Positions 8,880 to 16,700 of a DNA stretch of 64,000 bases are shown here, in pieces (the stretch's first letter is position 1; every line of letters starts with the position of its first letter). Position numbers and translations under genes: made by a program. The stretch spans positions 1,798,001 to 1,862,000 of the forward strand of contig NC_018513.1 in the NCBI RefSeq assembly GCF_000292915.1, written 5' to 3'. The notes under the pieces were generated by a model that saw only the letters and a list, made by a program, of their open reading frames with translations, had not been told where the DNA came from and searched no databases. The DNA comes from Burkholderia cepacia GG4 (GTDB lineage: Bacteria; Pseudomonadota; Gammaproteobacteria; Burkholderiales; Burkholderiaceae).

Positions 8880-9697
8880 AGCCGAATCGTTACCTGCAGT
8901 TCGCGGCGCTGTTTGCCGGCTTCGCGTTCCTGTACATCCCGATCATCAGCCTGATCGTCTATTCGTTCAACGAGTCGAAGCTCGTCACCGTGTGGTCGGG
9001 CTTCTCGTTCCGCTGGTACTCGGCGCTCGTGGAGGACGACGAACTGCTGACGGCCGCGTGGCTGTCGCTGAAGATCGGCGTGCTGACCGCGTTCGCGTCG
9101 GTGTTCATCGGCACGTGGGCCGGCTTCGTGCTCGCACGGATGGGCCGCTTTCGCGGCTTCGCGCTGTTCAGCGGGATGATCAACGCGCCGCTGGTGATTC
9201 CGGAGGTGATCCAGGGGATCTCGCTGCTGCTGCTGTTCATCGAACTCGCGAAGTGGATCGGCTGGCCGGCCGAGCGCGGCGTGTTCACGATCTGGCTCGG
9301 CCACGTGATGCTGTGCATCTCGTACGTCGCGATCATCGTGCAGTCGCGCGTGCGCGAACTGAACCCGTCGCTCGAGGAAGCCGCGCTCGATCTGGGTGCG
9401 ACACCGCTGAAGGTGTTCTTCACGATCACGCTGCCGCTGATCTCGCAGGCGCTGATCGCGGGCTGGCTGCTGGCGTTCACGCTGTCGATCGACGACCTCG
9501 TGCTGTCGGCGTTCCTGTCGGGCCCCGGCTCGACGACGCTGCCGCTCGTGGTGTTCTCGCGCGTACGTCTCGGCCTGAACCCCGAGATGAACGCGCTGGC
9601 GACGCTGTTCATCGTCGCGGTGACGGCCGGCGTCGTGATCGCGAACTTCGTGATGCTGCGTCAGGAGCGCAAGCGGATGGCCGCGTTCGCGACTTGA
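8876..9697 (+). CDS. potI: polyamine ABC transporter permease PotI
   Basis: A 273-residue permease of the PotI/PotC type with six membrane segments; the first is LQFAALFAGFAFLYIPIISL. The EAA loop reads EAALDLGATPLKVFFTITLP near residues 165-185, and the LSIDDLVLSAFLSGPGS segment is characteristic of this subunit. It completes the importer encoded by potFGHI. It overlaps potH by four bases and is followed by a strong hairpin terminator at 9739. Confidence 0.94.
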   Translation: MKPNRYLQFAALFAGFAFLYIPIISLIVYSFNESKLVTVWSGFSFRWYSALVEDDELLTAAWLSLKIGVLTAFASVFIGTWAGFVLARMGRFRGFALFSGMINAPLVIPEVIQGISLLLLFIELAKWIGWPAERGVFTIWLGHVMLCISYVAIIVQSRVRELNPSLEEAALDLGATPLKVFFTITLPLISQALIAGWLLAFTLSIDDLVLSAFLSGPGSTTLPLVVFSRVRLGLNPEMNALATLFIVAVTAGVVIANFVMLRQERKRMAAFAT

Positions 9698-9738
9698 GGG
9701 CCCGACGTCCTGACGCACAGGTTGCCAACGCAATGAAC

Positions 9739-9776
9739 AACGCCCGGTGCCGACGACGAGTCGGACCGGGCGTTTT
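9739..9776 (+). terminator. Rho-independent terminator after potI
   Basis: Ten-base arms AACGCCCGGT (9739-9748) and ACCGGGCGTT (9765-9774) enclose a further CCGAC/GTCGG stem, followed by four T. It closes the potFGHI operon and lies between convergent genes. Confidence 0.8.
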
Positions 9777-9810
9777 GTCTGGTGGATTGCGTTGCGCTGC
9801 GCCGCGTGGC

Positions 9811-10617
9811 TTACGCGCCGAACGCCGCCTTCGCGAGCAACCCGAGCGCCACGCAGACGAGCACGGCCGCGAAGCCGGCCTGCACGTGCCGCGCGGACAG
9901 GTGCCGGGACGCGCTGCGGCCCGCCGCCATCCCGATTGCGGTCGCGACCGTGAACCACAGCATCATGTCGAGCGGTGCGCGCGTGCCCGACACGAGCGTC
10001 GCGACCACGCCGCCGGTGCCGACCAGCGCGATCACCATCAGCGACGTCGCGACCACGCCGTGCATCGACACGTTGGTGAACTTGCGCAGCATCGGCACGA
10101 TCACGAAGCCGCCGCCGACACCGAGCAGCCCCGTCATCAGCCCCGTCACCGCGCCGGTCGACGCGAGCGCGAGCCCGACCGGCCAGGACCACACGAGCCG
10201 GCCCGTATCGGGATTGATGCGGCCGACGCACAGCGGCGACGTGTCGGTATCGCCGGGCGCGCTGCGCAGCGCCTGCCGCAGCAGGCGGCTCGCGACGACC
10301 AGCATCGTCAGCGCGAACAGCGCCAGCAGCACGCGTTGCGGCAGCACGTGCGCGAGCTTCACGCCGAGCGTCGTGAGCGGCACGCCGGCCACCGCCATCA
10401 GCAGCGCCGCGCGATAGCGCACGAGCCCGCGACGAAAGCCTTCGAGTGCGCCGAGCGCGGCGCTGCCCGCCACCGCGACGAGCGCGACGGGGGTGGCCTG
10501 CTGCATCGGCCAGCCCATCCCGACCACGAGCGCGGGCACCGCGAGAATCCCGCCGCCCGCGCCGGTGAGGCCGAGCACGGCGCCGACGAAGCCGCCCAGT
10601 ACGAGGGAAATCAGCAT
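9811..10617 (-). CDS. TauE/SafE family sulfite/anion exporter
   Basis: A 268-residue membrane protein with the TauE/SafE layout: two repeated halves with glycine-rich helices (GFVGAVLGLTGAGGGILAVPALV near the N-terminus and GAVTGLMTGLLGVGGGFVIVPML in the second half). The family exports sulfite, sulfoacetate or related anions. It is the last gene of the divergent sulfide-oxidation operon, only 18 bases after the SQR-like gene, which suggests that it removes sulfite or thiosulfate made by that pathway (inference). The residues between the halves are a charged cytosolic loop. Confidence 0.9.
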   Translation of the reverse strand: MLISLVLGGFVGAVLGLTGAGGGILAVPALVVGMGWPMQQATPVALVAVAGSAALGALEGFRRGLVRYRAALLMAVAGVPLTTLGVKLAHVLPQRVLLALFALTMLVVASRLLRQALRSAPGDTDTSPLCVGRINPDTGRLVWSWPVGLALASTGAVTGLMTGLLGVGGGFVIVPMLRKFTNVSMHGVVATSLMVIALVGTGGVVATLVSGTRAPLDMMLWFTVATAIGMAAGRSASRHLSARHVQAGFAAVLVCVALGLLAKAAFGA

Positions 10618-10635
10618 GGTGTCATCCGGTTCCGG

Positions 10636-12303
10636 TCAACGTGCGATCGCGGGCTTCGCGAGCCATTCGCGACCCTTGAGCATGGCCTTCCAGTAGAGCG
10701 GCGGCAGCACGCGCTCCTTGAGCAGCCACGCGAGCCGCGACGGACGCTTGCCGTCGATCAGCCACGCGGGAAAGGTCGGCGCAACCTTGCCGCCGTACAG
10801 GAATTCGGCGAGCACGATCTTGCCGCGCTCGACGGTGAGCGGGCATGAACCGTAGCCGTCGTATGCGGCGTCGCCGTGCGCGCGGCCGAGCGACACGAGC
10901 ACGTTGTGCGCGACGACGGGCGCCTGTTTGCGCGCAGCCGCGGCAGTTTTCGCGTTGGTTGTGTTGGTGACGTCGCCGAGCGCGAAGATGTCCGCGAACT
11001 GCTTGTGCCGCAGCGTCGCCGGATCGACGTCGATCCAGCCGGCCGCGTCGGCGAGCGGGCTCGCGCGTACGAACTCGGGCGCCTTCTGCGGCGGCACGAC
11101 GTGGATCATGTCGAACGGACGCTCGACGGTTTCCGCGCCGCCGTCGGGCAGCGCGCGCCGGAACGTCGCGCGTCGCGCCGGCCCGTCGATCGCGACGAGG
11201 TTGTGGCCGAACGACAGCGCGATGTCATAGCTTTTCACGTATTCCATCAGCGCGGGCACGTAGTCGGCGACACCGAACAGCGCGCCGCCCGCATTCAGGA
11301 ACTCGACGTTCGCGGCGCCGAGGCGGCCCGCGCGCCGCCAGTGATCGCACGACAGGTACATCGCCTTTTGCGGCGCGCCAGCGCACTTGATCGGCATCGG
11401 CGGCTGCGTGAACAGCGCATTGCCGCCGCGGAACGCCTGCACCAGCTCCCACGTGTACGGTGCGAGATCGTAGCGATAGTTCGACGTGACGCCGTTGCGG
11501 CCGAGCGTTTCGGCGAGGCCGTCGATCGCGTGCCAGTCGAGCTTCAACCCCGGGCACACGACGAGCTTGCGGTAGCCGATGCGCCGGCAGCCGTCGAGCA
11601 CGACCGCGTGCGCGTCGGGCTCGAAGCCGGCGACGGCCGCCTGGATCCATTTCACGCCGCGCGGCAGCAGGTCGGCCATCCGGCGCGCGGTCGTGCCGGG
11701 CTGGAACACGCCCGCGCCGACCATCGTCCAGCCGGGCTGGTAGTAATGCGTGTCGGCCGGATCGATCACCGCGATATCGAGCGACGCGTCGCGCGCGAGG
11801 AGGCTTGACGCGACCGCGACGCCGGCCGCGCCCGCGCCGACGATCACGATGTCGTGCTGCGCGTCGACGGCCGGCGCGGCCTGTCGGCCGTCTTGCGCGA
11901 GGCGCGACGCCAGCGCGCCGAGGTCGTAGCCAGCCGCGGCGGCCGTCGCGACGAGGTCGGCCGGCGCGCGCCGGCCCGCTTGCGACAACGCCCACAGCGT
12001 CGCCGACCGCGTGCCGCTGCGGCAGTACGCGAGCACCGGGCCGGCGAGCGACGCGACGAGCGCGCCGAACTGGGCGGCCTGGTCGTCGGTGACCTTGCCG
12101 GTATCGACCGGCAGGTAATGCACGGCGATGCCGAGCGGCGCGGCGGCGGCGCGAATTTCGGCGACGGTCGGCTGGTCGGGGCCTTCGCCGTCCGGGCGGT
12201 TGCAGACGATCGTGCGGATGCCCGCCGCGTGCAGCGCGGGCAGGTCGGTCGCGGCGATCTGGGGCGAGACCGACAGCGTGTCGGTCAGCGTGCGGATGGT
12301 CAT
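10636..12303 (-). CDS. fusion of rhodanese/phosphatase-like (DUF442) domain and SQR-type flavoprotein
   Basis: A 555-residue two-domain protein. Residues 1-110 are a DUF442/TIGR01244 'beta-lactamase hydrolase-like' domain with the active-site loop YCRSGTRS (Cys94), related to tyrosine phosphatases and acting in such contexts as a sulfurtransferase. After a linker, residues about 150-540 are an FAD-dependent sulfide:quinone-oxidoreductase-like domain: the dinucleotide fold VIVGAGAAG near 153-161, a Cys in LVVCPGLKLDW, and two further Cys in IKCAGAPQ and LSCDHW that fit the redox pair of SQR. It probably oxidises sulfide to sulfane sulfur, delivers electrons to quinone and transfers the sulfur. 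The ATG at 12303 was chosen because the DUF442 fold begins there (MTIRTLTDTLSVSPQI). Confidence 0.92.
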   Translation of the reverse strand: MTIRTLTDTLSVSPQIAATDLPALHAAGIRTIVCNRPDGEGPDQPTVAEIRAAAAPLGIAVHYLPVDTGKVTDDQAAQFGALVASLAGPVLAYCRSGTRSATLWALSQAGRRAPADLVATAAAAGYDLGALASRLAQDGRQAAPAVDAQHDIVIVGAGAAGVAVASSLLARDASLDIAVIDPADTHYYQPGWTMVGAGVFQPGTTARRMADLLPRGVKWIQAAVAGFEPDAHAVVLDGCRRIGYRKLVVCPGLKLDWHAIDGLAETLGRNGVTSNYRYDLAPYTWELVQAFRGGNALFTQPPMPIKCAGAPQKAMYLSCDHWRRAGRLGAANVEFLNAGGALFGVADYVPALMEYVKSYDIALSFGHNLVAIDGPARRATFRRALPDGGAETVERPFDMIHVVPPQKAPEFVRASPLADAAGWIDVDPATLRHKQFADIFALGDVTNTTNAKTAAAARKQAPVVAHNVLVSLGRAHGDAAYDGYGSCPLTVERGKIVLAEFLYGGKVAPTFPAWLIDGKRPSRLAWLLKERVLPPLYWKAMLKGREWLAKPAIAR

Positions 12304-12332
12304 GTCGGGGGTTCTCCGGTCGGGGCGGCGGC

Positions 12333-13217
12333 TCAGATCGCGTCGAGCGGGATCTTCAGGTAGCGCACGCCATTGTTTTCGGGCTCGGGCAGGTGGCCGG
12401 CGCGCATGTTGACCTGCACGGACGGCAGCATCAGCACGGGCATGTCGAGCGTCGCGTCGCGCGCGGTGCGCATGTCGACGAAATCGTCCTCGGTCACGCC
12501 GTCCATCACGTGTACGTTCGCGCGGCGCTGCTCGGCAACGGTCGTCACGAACTGCACGTCGCGGCCGCCCGGCTGGTAGTCGTGGCACAGATACAGGCGC
12601 GTGTCGGGCGGCAGGCCCAGCACGCGCGCGATCGAGCGGTACAGCGTGCGCGCGTCGCCGCCGGGGAAGTCGCAGCGGGCGGTGCCGTAGTCAGGCATGA
12701 ACAGCGTGTCGCCGACGAACGCCGCCCGCTGCGTCGCGTCGTCGACGCAGTAGGTCAGGCACGCGGGCGTGTGGCCCGGCGTGTGCAGCGCGCGGATCGT
12801 CAGCGCGCCGAGCGCGAGCGTGTCGCCGTCGTCGAGGAGGCGATCGAACTGGCTGCCGTCCTCCGCGAAGCCGGGCCCGGCATTGAACAGCGTGCCGAAC
12901 ACGTGCTGCACGCGGCGCACGTGCGCGCCGATCGCGATCTGGCCACCGACGCGCGCCTTCAGGTACGGCGCGGCCGACAGGTGGTCGGCGTGCACGTGCG
13001 TTTCCAGCAGCCAGTGCACGGTCGCGCCGAGTTCGGCGACGCGCGCGATCAGCCGGTCGGCGCTGGCGGTGTGCGTGCGGCCGGATTTCGGGTCGTAGTC
13101 GAGCACGCTGTCGATCAACGCGCACGCGCGGCTCGCGGTATCGAGCAACAGATAGCTGACGGTGTGGGTCGCCGGGTCGAAAAAGCCTTCGACCGACAGC
13201 GTGGGGGCATGGCTCAC
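12333..13217 (-). CDS. persulfide-dioxygenase-like metallo-beta-lactamase fold hydrolase
   Basis: A metallo-beta-lactamase fold protein of 294 residues from the preferred start. The metal motif is THVHADH (HxHxDH), with later ligands in HTPGHT and [21 protein letters not shown]. That last segment is typical of persulfide dioxygenases of the Blh/ETHE1-like group, which oxidise glutathione persulfide to sulfite with an Fe(II) centre. I prefer the GTG at 13217 ([14 protein letters not shown]) because GAGGA lies seven bases upstream. In-frame ATGs at 13250 and 13244 fall almost on the start site predicted from the sigma-54 promoter at 13265-13280. It is the first gene of the operon, 29 bases before the DUF442-SQR gene. 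Confidence 0.9.
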   Translation of the reverse strand: MSHAPTLSVEGFFDPATHTVSYLLLDTASRACALIDSVLDYDPKSGRTHTASADRLIARVAELGATVHWLLETHVHADHLSAAPYLKARVGGQIAIGAHVRRVQHVFGTLFNAGPGFAEDGSQFDRLLDDGDTLALGALTIRALHTPGHTPACLTYCVDDATQRAAFVGDTLFMPDYGTARCDFPGGDARTLYRSIARVLGLPPDTRLYLCHDYQPGGRDVQFVTTVAEQRRANVHVMDGVTEDDFVDMRTARDATLDMPVLMLPSVQVNMRAGHLPEPENNGVRYLKIPLDAI

Positions 13218-13264
13218 GGGAATGTCCTCGATCGGGTTCTGCATCTGCAATCGGGGTTCTGACG

Positions 13265-13280
13265 ATCAAGAAGCGTGCCA
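13265..13280 (-). promoter_or_regulatory. sigma-54 (-24/-12) promoter of the sulfide-oxidation operon
   Basis: On the minus strand the sequence TGGCACGCTTCTTGAT matches the consensus TGGCACG-N4-TTGC(A/T) at all but one core base (GA instead of GC in the -12 box), with the required GG-N10 spacing. The start of transcription should be near 13254, giving a leader of about 37 bases to the GTG at 13217. A sigma-54 activator gene starts 188 bases away in the opposite direction. Confidence 0.75.
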
Positions 13281-13387
13281 GCCGGTGCGACAGCGCCAGT
13301 CGATCTGGCAGGTACTTGATTCGGTTCGGGTTTTGGGTGAGATCGCGGTGCGCTGCGGGTCCGGCCGACCGGTTGTCGCCACCCCGG

Positions 13388-13437
13388 ACTGCCATGTTTG
13401 GCAGTGTCGTGGCAGAATTGGCAGTCAGCCTGGCAGT
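13388..13437. promoter_or_regulatory. palindromic upstream activator site cluster (TGGCAG boxes)
   Basis: A perfect dyad ACTGCCA-TGTT-TGGCAGT (13388-13405) is followed by three more TGGCAG boxes at 13410, 13419 and 13431. The cluster lies 135-185 bases upstream of the predicted sigma-54 start site, the usual distance for enhancer-binding activators, and just in front of the activator gene at 13468. It is the likely binding site of that regulator. Confidence 0.6.
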
Positions 13438-13467
13438 TCGTCCGGCCATCCGTCATCGAGCCCCCGC

Positions 13468-14850
13468 ATGAATCCGCACGACACCATTCCGATCGTTCCC
13501 GCGTCGCCGCGCGACGTCATGCCCGACGTGCGCGCGCTCGTCGCGTATCTCGAACAGGATCCGCAGCCGATGATCGTCGTCGATCCCGACTACCGCATCC
13601 TCGCGGCGAACGATGCGTATCGGCGCCAGTTCGGCGTGGCGGGCATCGAGCACGTGGGCCGGCACTGCTTCCAGGTCTCGCATCACTACGACGTGCCGTG
13701 CGACCAGGCGGGCGAGCATTGCCCGATGAAGCAGGCGCGCGAATCACGCAGCCTGAACCGCGTGCTGCATATCCACCATACGCCGCGCGGCCCCGAGCAC
13801 GTCGACGTCGAACTGCGGCCGATCTTCGATGCGTCCGGCAACGTGATCGCGTACGTCGAGCGGCTGACGACGGTACGCAGTGCGTCCGCGCAACCGAGCG
13901 CGGAAGGGCTCGTTGGCGGCGCCGACGCGTTCAATGCGGCGCTCGGCGCGCTGCAGCGGGTCGCGCCGTCGATGCTGCCCGTGCTGTTGCTCGGCGAGTC
14001 GGGCACCGGCAAGGAACTGTTCGCGCGGGCGTTGCACGAGGCGAGCGAGCGCGCGATGGGGCCGTTCGTGGTCGTCGATTGTTCGGGCATTGCCGAGACG
14101 CTGTTCGAGAGCGAGCTGTTCGGCTACGAGAAGGGCGCGTTTACCGGCGCGAACCAGCGCAAGCCGGGCCTCGTCGAGACCGCGCAGGGCGGCACACTGT
14201 TTCTCGACGAGATCGGTGACGTGCCGCTGCCGATGCAGGTGAAGCTGCTGCGGCTGATCGAGTCGGGGACGTTCCGGCGCGTCGGCGGCGTCGAGGCGCT
14301 GCGCGCGGATTTCCGGCTCGTCGCGGCGACCCACAAACCGCTGCGCGAGATGATCGACGACGGCCGGTTCCGCCAGGATCTGTACTACCGGATCAACGCG
14401 TTCCCGATTCCGCTGCCCGCGCTGCGCGAGCGGCGCGGCGACGTCGCGCTGCTGGCCGAATCGATCCTGTGGCGAATCGCGAATGCACGTGCCGGCGCGG
14501 GCGACGCGCTCGCGCGGCCGTTCGTGCTGACCGAGCGCGCACGTGCGTGTCTCGATGCGTATGCGTGGCCCGGTAACATCCGCGAGCTGCGCAACGTGCT
14601 CGAACGCGCGTGCCTGTTCGCGGACGACGGGACGATTCGCGTCGAGCATCTGCCGGCCGAGCTGGTCGCGGCATCGGCGGTGCCGCAGGCGCGCGCGGCG
14701 GACGCGCGCGGCATGTCGGACGCGGAGCTCGTGCGGATCGCGGGCACGTTCGACGGCACGCGCAAGGCGCTGGCCGAGCACGTCGGGATGAGCGAGCGCA
14801 CACTGTACCGGCGGATGAAGGCCCTCGGGCTCGGGGTGCGCGACCGGTGA
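13468..14850 (+). CDS. fisR: FisR-like sigma-54-dependent activator, probable sulfane-sulfur sensor
   Basis: A 460-residue enhancer-binding protein. Residues 25-140 form a PAS-like sensor domain ([20 protein letters not shown]). Residues about 155-390 are the AAA+ domain with Walker A GESGTGKE, the sigma-54 contact loop GAFTGA and Walker [11 protein letters not shown]. Residues 415-460 are a Fis-type helix-turn-helix ([20 protein letters not shown]). The sensor has Cys67, Cys78 and Cys85, the same 11 and 7 residue spacing as the three sensing cysteines of FisR of Cupriavidus pinatubonensis, which activates sqr and pdo genes when sulfane sulfur is present. Its divergent partner here is exactly such an operon. 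No strong ribosome site precedes the ATG. Confidence 0.9.
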   Translation: MNPHDTIPIVPASPRDVMPDVRALVAYLEQDPQPMIVVDPDYRILAANDAYRRQFGVAGIEHVGRHCFQVSHHYDVPCDQAGEHCPMKQARESRSLNRVLHIHHTPRGPEHVDVELRPIFDASGNVIAYVERLTTVRSASAQPSAEGLVGGADAFNAALGALQRVAPSMLPVLLLGESGTGKELFARALHEASERAMGPFVVVDCSGIAETLFESELFGYEKGAFTGANQRKPGLVETAQGGTLFLDEIGDVPLPMQVKLLRLIESGTFRRVGGVEALRADFRLVAATHKPLREMIDDGRFRQDLYYRINAFPIPLPALRERRGDVALLAESILWRIANARAGAGDALARPFVLTERARACLDAYAWPGNIRELRNVLERACLFADDGTIRVEHLPAELVAASAVPQARAADARGMSDAELVRIAGTFDGTRKALAEHVGMSERTLYRRMKALGLGVRDR

Positions 14851-14918
14851 GCGAAGGTGGCTGGCATCGCCAGGCCGCTTTATCGATCATGGCGCGTTCG
14901 ATTCCAGGCCCATCGTCG

Positions 14919-15458
14919 ATGAAGATCCGCTTCCCTTTGCGTAGGCTGCTTCTCGTTGCCGCTGTTGCTGCCGCTGCGTTGTCCGGTCCGGCACAGGCTG
15001 CCGACTACGCATGGGCCGATGCGCTCGGCGCGCATGCGGTGACGCTGGCCCGGACCGAATCCGGCGACGACGTTCAGCTCAAGGTGTCCGCGACGCTCGA
15101 CGGCAAGCCCGACTGGACGGTGCGCGACTACGTGAAGGAATGTCCAGTCGACGTGATCCTCGACGTCGTGCCGGCGTCGATCGAAATGACCGACCTGCTC
15201 GGCAACGGCCGCAAGCAGTTCCTGTTCGCGTACAAGATCGGCTGCCGCGGCGACGTCAGTGCGGACCAGGTCAAGTACTTCCTGATCGACCAGGGGGCGA
15301 AGTACGTGCTGCGCGGCGAGGAGCGGGTCACTGTCAACGGCAAGGTCATGGACGGCGGTGCGCCGCCCGTGCCGAATGCGGACCTGAAGGCTCGGCCCGT
15401 GTTCCTGCGTTACATGACGAAGCACTGGCGCGCAGTCAGCCTGCACAACTACGAATAG
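14919..15458 (+). CDS. exported protein of unknown function
   Basis: A 179-residue protein with a clear signal peptide in residues 1-27 (twin Arg-rich start MKIRFPLRRLLLVAAVAAAA, cleavage near PAQA-A), so it is probably periplasmic. The mature part is beta-rich (VKEFIL-like strands; VKECPVDVILDVVPASIEMTDLLG, KQFLFAYKIGCRGDVSAD) with two Cys that could form a disulfide. It resembles the M949_RS01915 family described for surface polysaccharide biosynthesis, but I am not sure. An ATG at 14889 is possible but would put ten extra residues before the signal peptide. Confidence 0.75.
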   Translation: MKIRFPLRRLLLVAAVAAAALSGPAQAADYAWADALGAHAVTLARTESGDDVQLKVSATLDGKPDWTVRDYVKECPVDVILDVVPASIEMTDLLGNGRKQFLFAYKIGCRGDVSADQVKYFLIDQGAKYVLRGEERVTVNGKVMDGGAPPVPNADLKARPVFLRYMTKHWRAVSLHNYE

Positions 15459-15548
15459 CCGTGTCGTGGGTGCATGGGCGACCCTCGGTCGGGCGACGCA
15501 CGCGTACGGCACGCAAGCGGCCCGCGCGCCGGGCGCGGCGTCGGCGAA

Positions 15549-16577
15549 TCAGCGTGCTGGCGCAAGCTGCGCCATCGCCTCCCGCACGAAGCCGAGCAGC
15601 GTGTCGTCGACCCACGAATCCTGCGTCAGCGCCGGCTCGTTCATCATCGCGTGGCGGAATTTCGCATGCGTGGCCGGATCGTGGCCGGCATAGCTGCAGA
15701 ACAGGTCGAGCCAGCGCTGCGCGAGCGCGCGGCCTTCCGGCGAAGCAGGTTCGACGCCCGCATCGATCGCGTCGCGCACGTCGCCCATCAGTTGCGGCCA
15801 TGCCATCGCACGGTCGCCGTAGTGCGCCCGCATGAAGCGAATCTCGTCCGGCGCGAGATACTTCTCGAAGATCCGCATCTTGGTTTCCGACGACGCGCGT
15901 AGCACATAGTCGCGCAGCGCGGTCGAAATGCCGATCTTCGACTGCATCGCCGGTTCGTGTTCGTGCATCAGGTTCAGCTTCGCCAGCAGCCGCGGGTCGT
16001 TGTTCGTGTCGCGCACGAGCAGCGTCATCCAGCGGCTGGCGAGCGCGCGGGTGCGTTCGTCCTCGGCGGGTACGCCCGCGTCGTGCAGCGCGCGAACGTC
16101 GTCGACGAGTGCGATCCATTCGGCGTCGCCCGCCTGGCTCTTCTGGTACATCGGCAGGCGCGCGAGTTCTTCCTCGGAAAAGTATTTGTCGTACACGGTC
16201 ATCAACTCCAGTGTGGTGAGCCAATCGGCCAGTTCCGGCTCGGTGCCCGCGGCGAGCTGCGCGTGCAGGTGCACGAGCCGCTCGCGCAGCTGCGCAGCTT
16301 GCGCGAGCTGGTGGTCGAGCGACGCGATCTGTTTCGCGACGAGCTCGACGAGCGGGGTGCCGGGCTGGTTCAGGTAGTCGCCGATTTCGGCGAGCGACAG
16401 TCCGAAGCGACGCAGGGCCTGGATCTGGTGGAGCCGGGCGACGTCGTCGCGGTCGTACAGCCGGTAGCCGTTGTCGGCACGCGCCGAAGGCGTCAAGAGG
16501 CCGATCGCGTGATAGTGATGAAGCGTGCGGACGGTCAGTCCGCTGCGTTTCGCCAGTTCTCCCACTTTCAGCCGCAT
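15549..16577 (-). CDS. MerR family regulator with TipAS drug-binding domains
   Basis: A 342-residue regulator. Residues 1-70 are the MerR helix-turn-helix (VGELAKRSGLTVRTLHHYHAIGLL and NGYRLYDRDDVARLHQIQAL), then a coiled-coil dimerisation helix to about residue 115. Two TipAS-like helical units follow (FSEEELARLP, DERTRALASRWMTLL; then YLAPDEIRFMRAHYGD, GRALAQRWLDLFCSY), the antibiotic-binding globin-like fold of TipA-type activators. The duplicated effector domain makes it longer than TipA. It probably controls its own promoter, which has the abnormal 19-bp spacer typical of MerR targets (16606-16636). The next gene downstream of that promoter in this direction is itself, so autoregulation is the simplest reading. 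Confidence 0.93.
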   Translation of the reverse strand: MRLKVGELAKRSGLTVRTLHHYHAIGLLTPSARADNGYRLYDRDDVARLHQIQALRRFGLSLAEIGDYLNQPGTPLVELVAKQIASLDHQLAQAAQLRERLVHLHAQLAAGTEPELADWLTTLELMTVYDKYFSEEELARLPMYQKSQAGDAEWIALVDDVRALHDAGVPAEDERTRALASRWMTLLVRDTNNDPRLLAKLNLMHEHEPAMQSKIGISTALRDYVLRASSETKMRIFEKYLAPDEIRFMRAHYGDRAMAWPQLMGDVRDAIDAGVEPASPEGRALAQRWLDLFCSYAGHDPATHAKFRHAMMNEPALTQDSWVDDTLLGFVREAMAQLAPAR

Positions 16578-16605
16578 GGTGTCCTCCGTTCGGTGCGCAC
16601 ACTGG

Positions 16606-16636
16606 AGTCTCGAACGTTACGCTACGTGAGGGTCAA
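16606..16636 (-). promoter_or_regulatory. MerR-type promoter with 19-bp spacer
   Basis: On the minus strand TTGACC (16636-16631) is followed, after exactly 19 bases, by GAGACT (16611-16606). The spacer holds an imperfect dyad around ACGT-AGCGTA-ACGT. Over-long 19-bp spacers are the mark of promoters that MerR family proteins activate by twisting DNA. The MerR-TipAS gene starts 29 bases downstream. Confidence 0.55.
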
Positions 16637-16700
16637 GCGGAAGATTGCAGATCGGCGCGCGGGGGGCTCCGCGCGCCGAGCACCTGAAGGAAGGGGCGCG

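Noticed and set aside
8483..10231. A long minus-strand frame across potH, potI and part of the TauE gene
   Set aside because: Composition is Arg/Asp/Gln-rich and lacks any fold; the potH and potI genes on the other strand are complete and recognisable.
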